Shown in pieces: positions 5,801-6,091 of a DNA stretch of 6,091 nt. Within the stretch, counting starts at the first letter, position 1, and each line of letters opens with the position of its first letter. Source of the DNA: Nitrososphaerota archaeon (GTDB lineage: Archaea > Thermoproteota > Nitrososphaeria > Nitrososphaerales > UBA57); contig JACPBJ010000085.1 of NCBI GenBank assembly GCA_016180375.1, positions 1 to 6,091 of the forward strand. Direction: 5' to 3'. The translations under genes were made by a program, and so were the position numbers. A model generated the notes under the pieces. The model worked only from the letters and a program-made list of their open reading frames with translations. It was not told the origin of the DNA and did not search any database.

Positions 5801-5841
5801 GCTCATCCCAGTATGGTCTGGGGTGGGCATATCTATTTTTT
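5801..5841 (+). terminator. Hairpin plus T6 terminator-like element
   Basis: GCTCATCCCAG (5801-5811) pairs with CTGGGGTGGGC (5818-5828) over 11 base pairs including two G-U pairs, around a TATGGT loop. A T-rich tail with six Ts (5836-5841) follows. It begins three bases after the stop of the small gene. The layout matches a bacterial intrinsic terminator. Archaeal RNA polymerase mainly needs the T-run, so the hairpin may serve 3'-end stability. Confidence 0.6.
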
Positions 5842-5871
5842 CCTGTGGGATTAGGCCCTCCTTCTGTTGTA

Positions 5872-5898
5872 GGTGAGTTTCAGCTGAGCGGACTCATC
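5872..5898 (+). repeat. Inverted repeat upstream of the hicB-like gene
   Basis: GGTGAGTT (5872-5879) pairs with GACTCATC (5891-5898) over eight positions including two G-U pairs, with an 11-base loop that contains CAGCTG. A smaller hairpin, GTTC-AATA-GAAC (5905-5916), follows it. Both lie just upstream of the TATA-like box of the next gene and could be regulator sites, since HicB-type antitoxins often repress their own promoters. This is weakly supported. Confidence 0.25.
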
Positions 5899-5932
5899 TA
5901 AAAAGTTCAATAGAACCTTTGCTTGGGTAAGC

Positions 5933-5939
5933 TTATTAT
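5933..5939 (+). promoter_or_regulatory. Candidate TATA box of the hicB-like gene
   Basis: TTATTAT is centred 28 bp before the ATG at 5964. This fits a nearly leaderless transcript, and no Shine-Dalgarno site precedes that ATG. Confidence 0.45.
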
Positions 5940-5963
5940 CTGGTAGATGCCCATCTATAATTG

Positions 5964-6091
5964 ATGAAGGTCAAGGTTGTTCTTGAACCTCAGGAAGAGG
6001 GGGGTTATACCGTGTATGCACCTTCTCTTCCCGGTTGCATAAGCGAAGGGGATACGAAGAGAGAAGCTTTACGCAACATAAAAGAGGCAAT
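5964..6091 (+). CDS. HicB-family protein, N-terminal part (runs off the window)
   Basis: Only the first 42 codons are present. The start reads MKVKVVLEPQEEGGYTVYAP followed by SLPGCISEGDTKREALRNIKEA. This is the hallmark of the HicB partial RNase H-like fold: a beta-strand, GGYxVxxPxLPGC, then GDTxxEAxxNIKEA. HicB proteins are antitoxins of type II HicAB modules, where HicA is a small mRNA-cleaving toxin. Many archaeal genomes also carry orphan copies. No hicA precedes it here, so a partner, if any, would lie to the right of the window. The ATG at 5964 is preferred over the adjacent TTG at 5961. Confidence 0.8.
   Translation, partial: MKVKVVLEPQEEGGYTVYAPSLPGCISEGDTKREALRNIKEA

Noticed and set aside
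1..6091. CRISPR array, insertion sequence or attachment site
   Set aside because: I found no regularly spaced repeats, no transposase fragments, no terminal inverted repeats with target duplications, and no tRNA that could serve as an integration site.

Overview
The window is a branched-chain amino acid (mainly leucine) biosynthesis locus from an archaeon. Family features point to archaea: a short two-subunit isopropylmalate dehydratase (419 + 171 aa), a 3-isopropylmalate dehydrogenase of the RENTEDLY type, and a GGTGAG Shine-Dalgarno before leuC. AT-rich TATA-like boxes also lie 25-36 bp upstream of three start codons, as in archaeal leaderless or near-leaderless genes. Moderate GC, frequent AGG/AGA arginine and ATA isoleucine codons, and a small DUF2795-like protein would fit Nitrososphaerota (Thaumarchaeota). 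That taxonomic guess is inference; no rRNA or other marker is present.

Layout: 1-372 is an upstream region with a strong stem-loop (118-156), an overlapping small palindrome and TATA-like stretches, but no convincing gene. Next come four genes on the + strand: ilvN (373-846, TTG start), leuA (855-2384), leuC (2416-3675) and leuD (3675-4190). They are separated by 8 bp, 31 bp and a 1-bp overlap, so they are very probably one operon. A 316-bp gap (4191-4506) follows, holding a possible structured RNA segment just after leuD and four palindromes further on. The last palindrome sits between a TATA-like box and the start of leuB (4507-5526), so leuB probably has its own regulated promoter. Downstream are a small DUF2795-like gene (5601-5798) with a textbook leaderless promoter, a hairpin plus T6 terminator-like element (5801-5841), and a HicB-like gene (5964 onward) that runs off the window.

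Function: IlvN is the regulatory subunit of acetolactate synthase, whose catalytic subunit IlvB is not in the window. LeuA condenses 2-oxoisovalerate with acetyl-CoA, LeuCD isomerises 2- to 3-isopropylmalate, and LeuB oxidises it towards the keto acid precursor of leucine. The same enzyme folds also serve citramalate-based isoleucine synthesis and homocitrate-type pathways. Gene context favours leucine, but sequence alone does not exclude side roles.

I see no clearly new biological system. The most interesting unexplained material is non-coding: the hairpins upstream of ilvN, and the leuD-leuB gap with its candidate folded RNA and cluster of palindromes.
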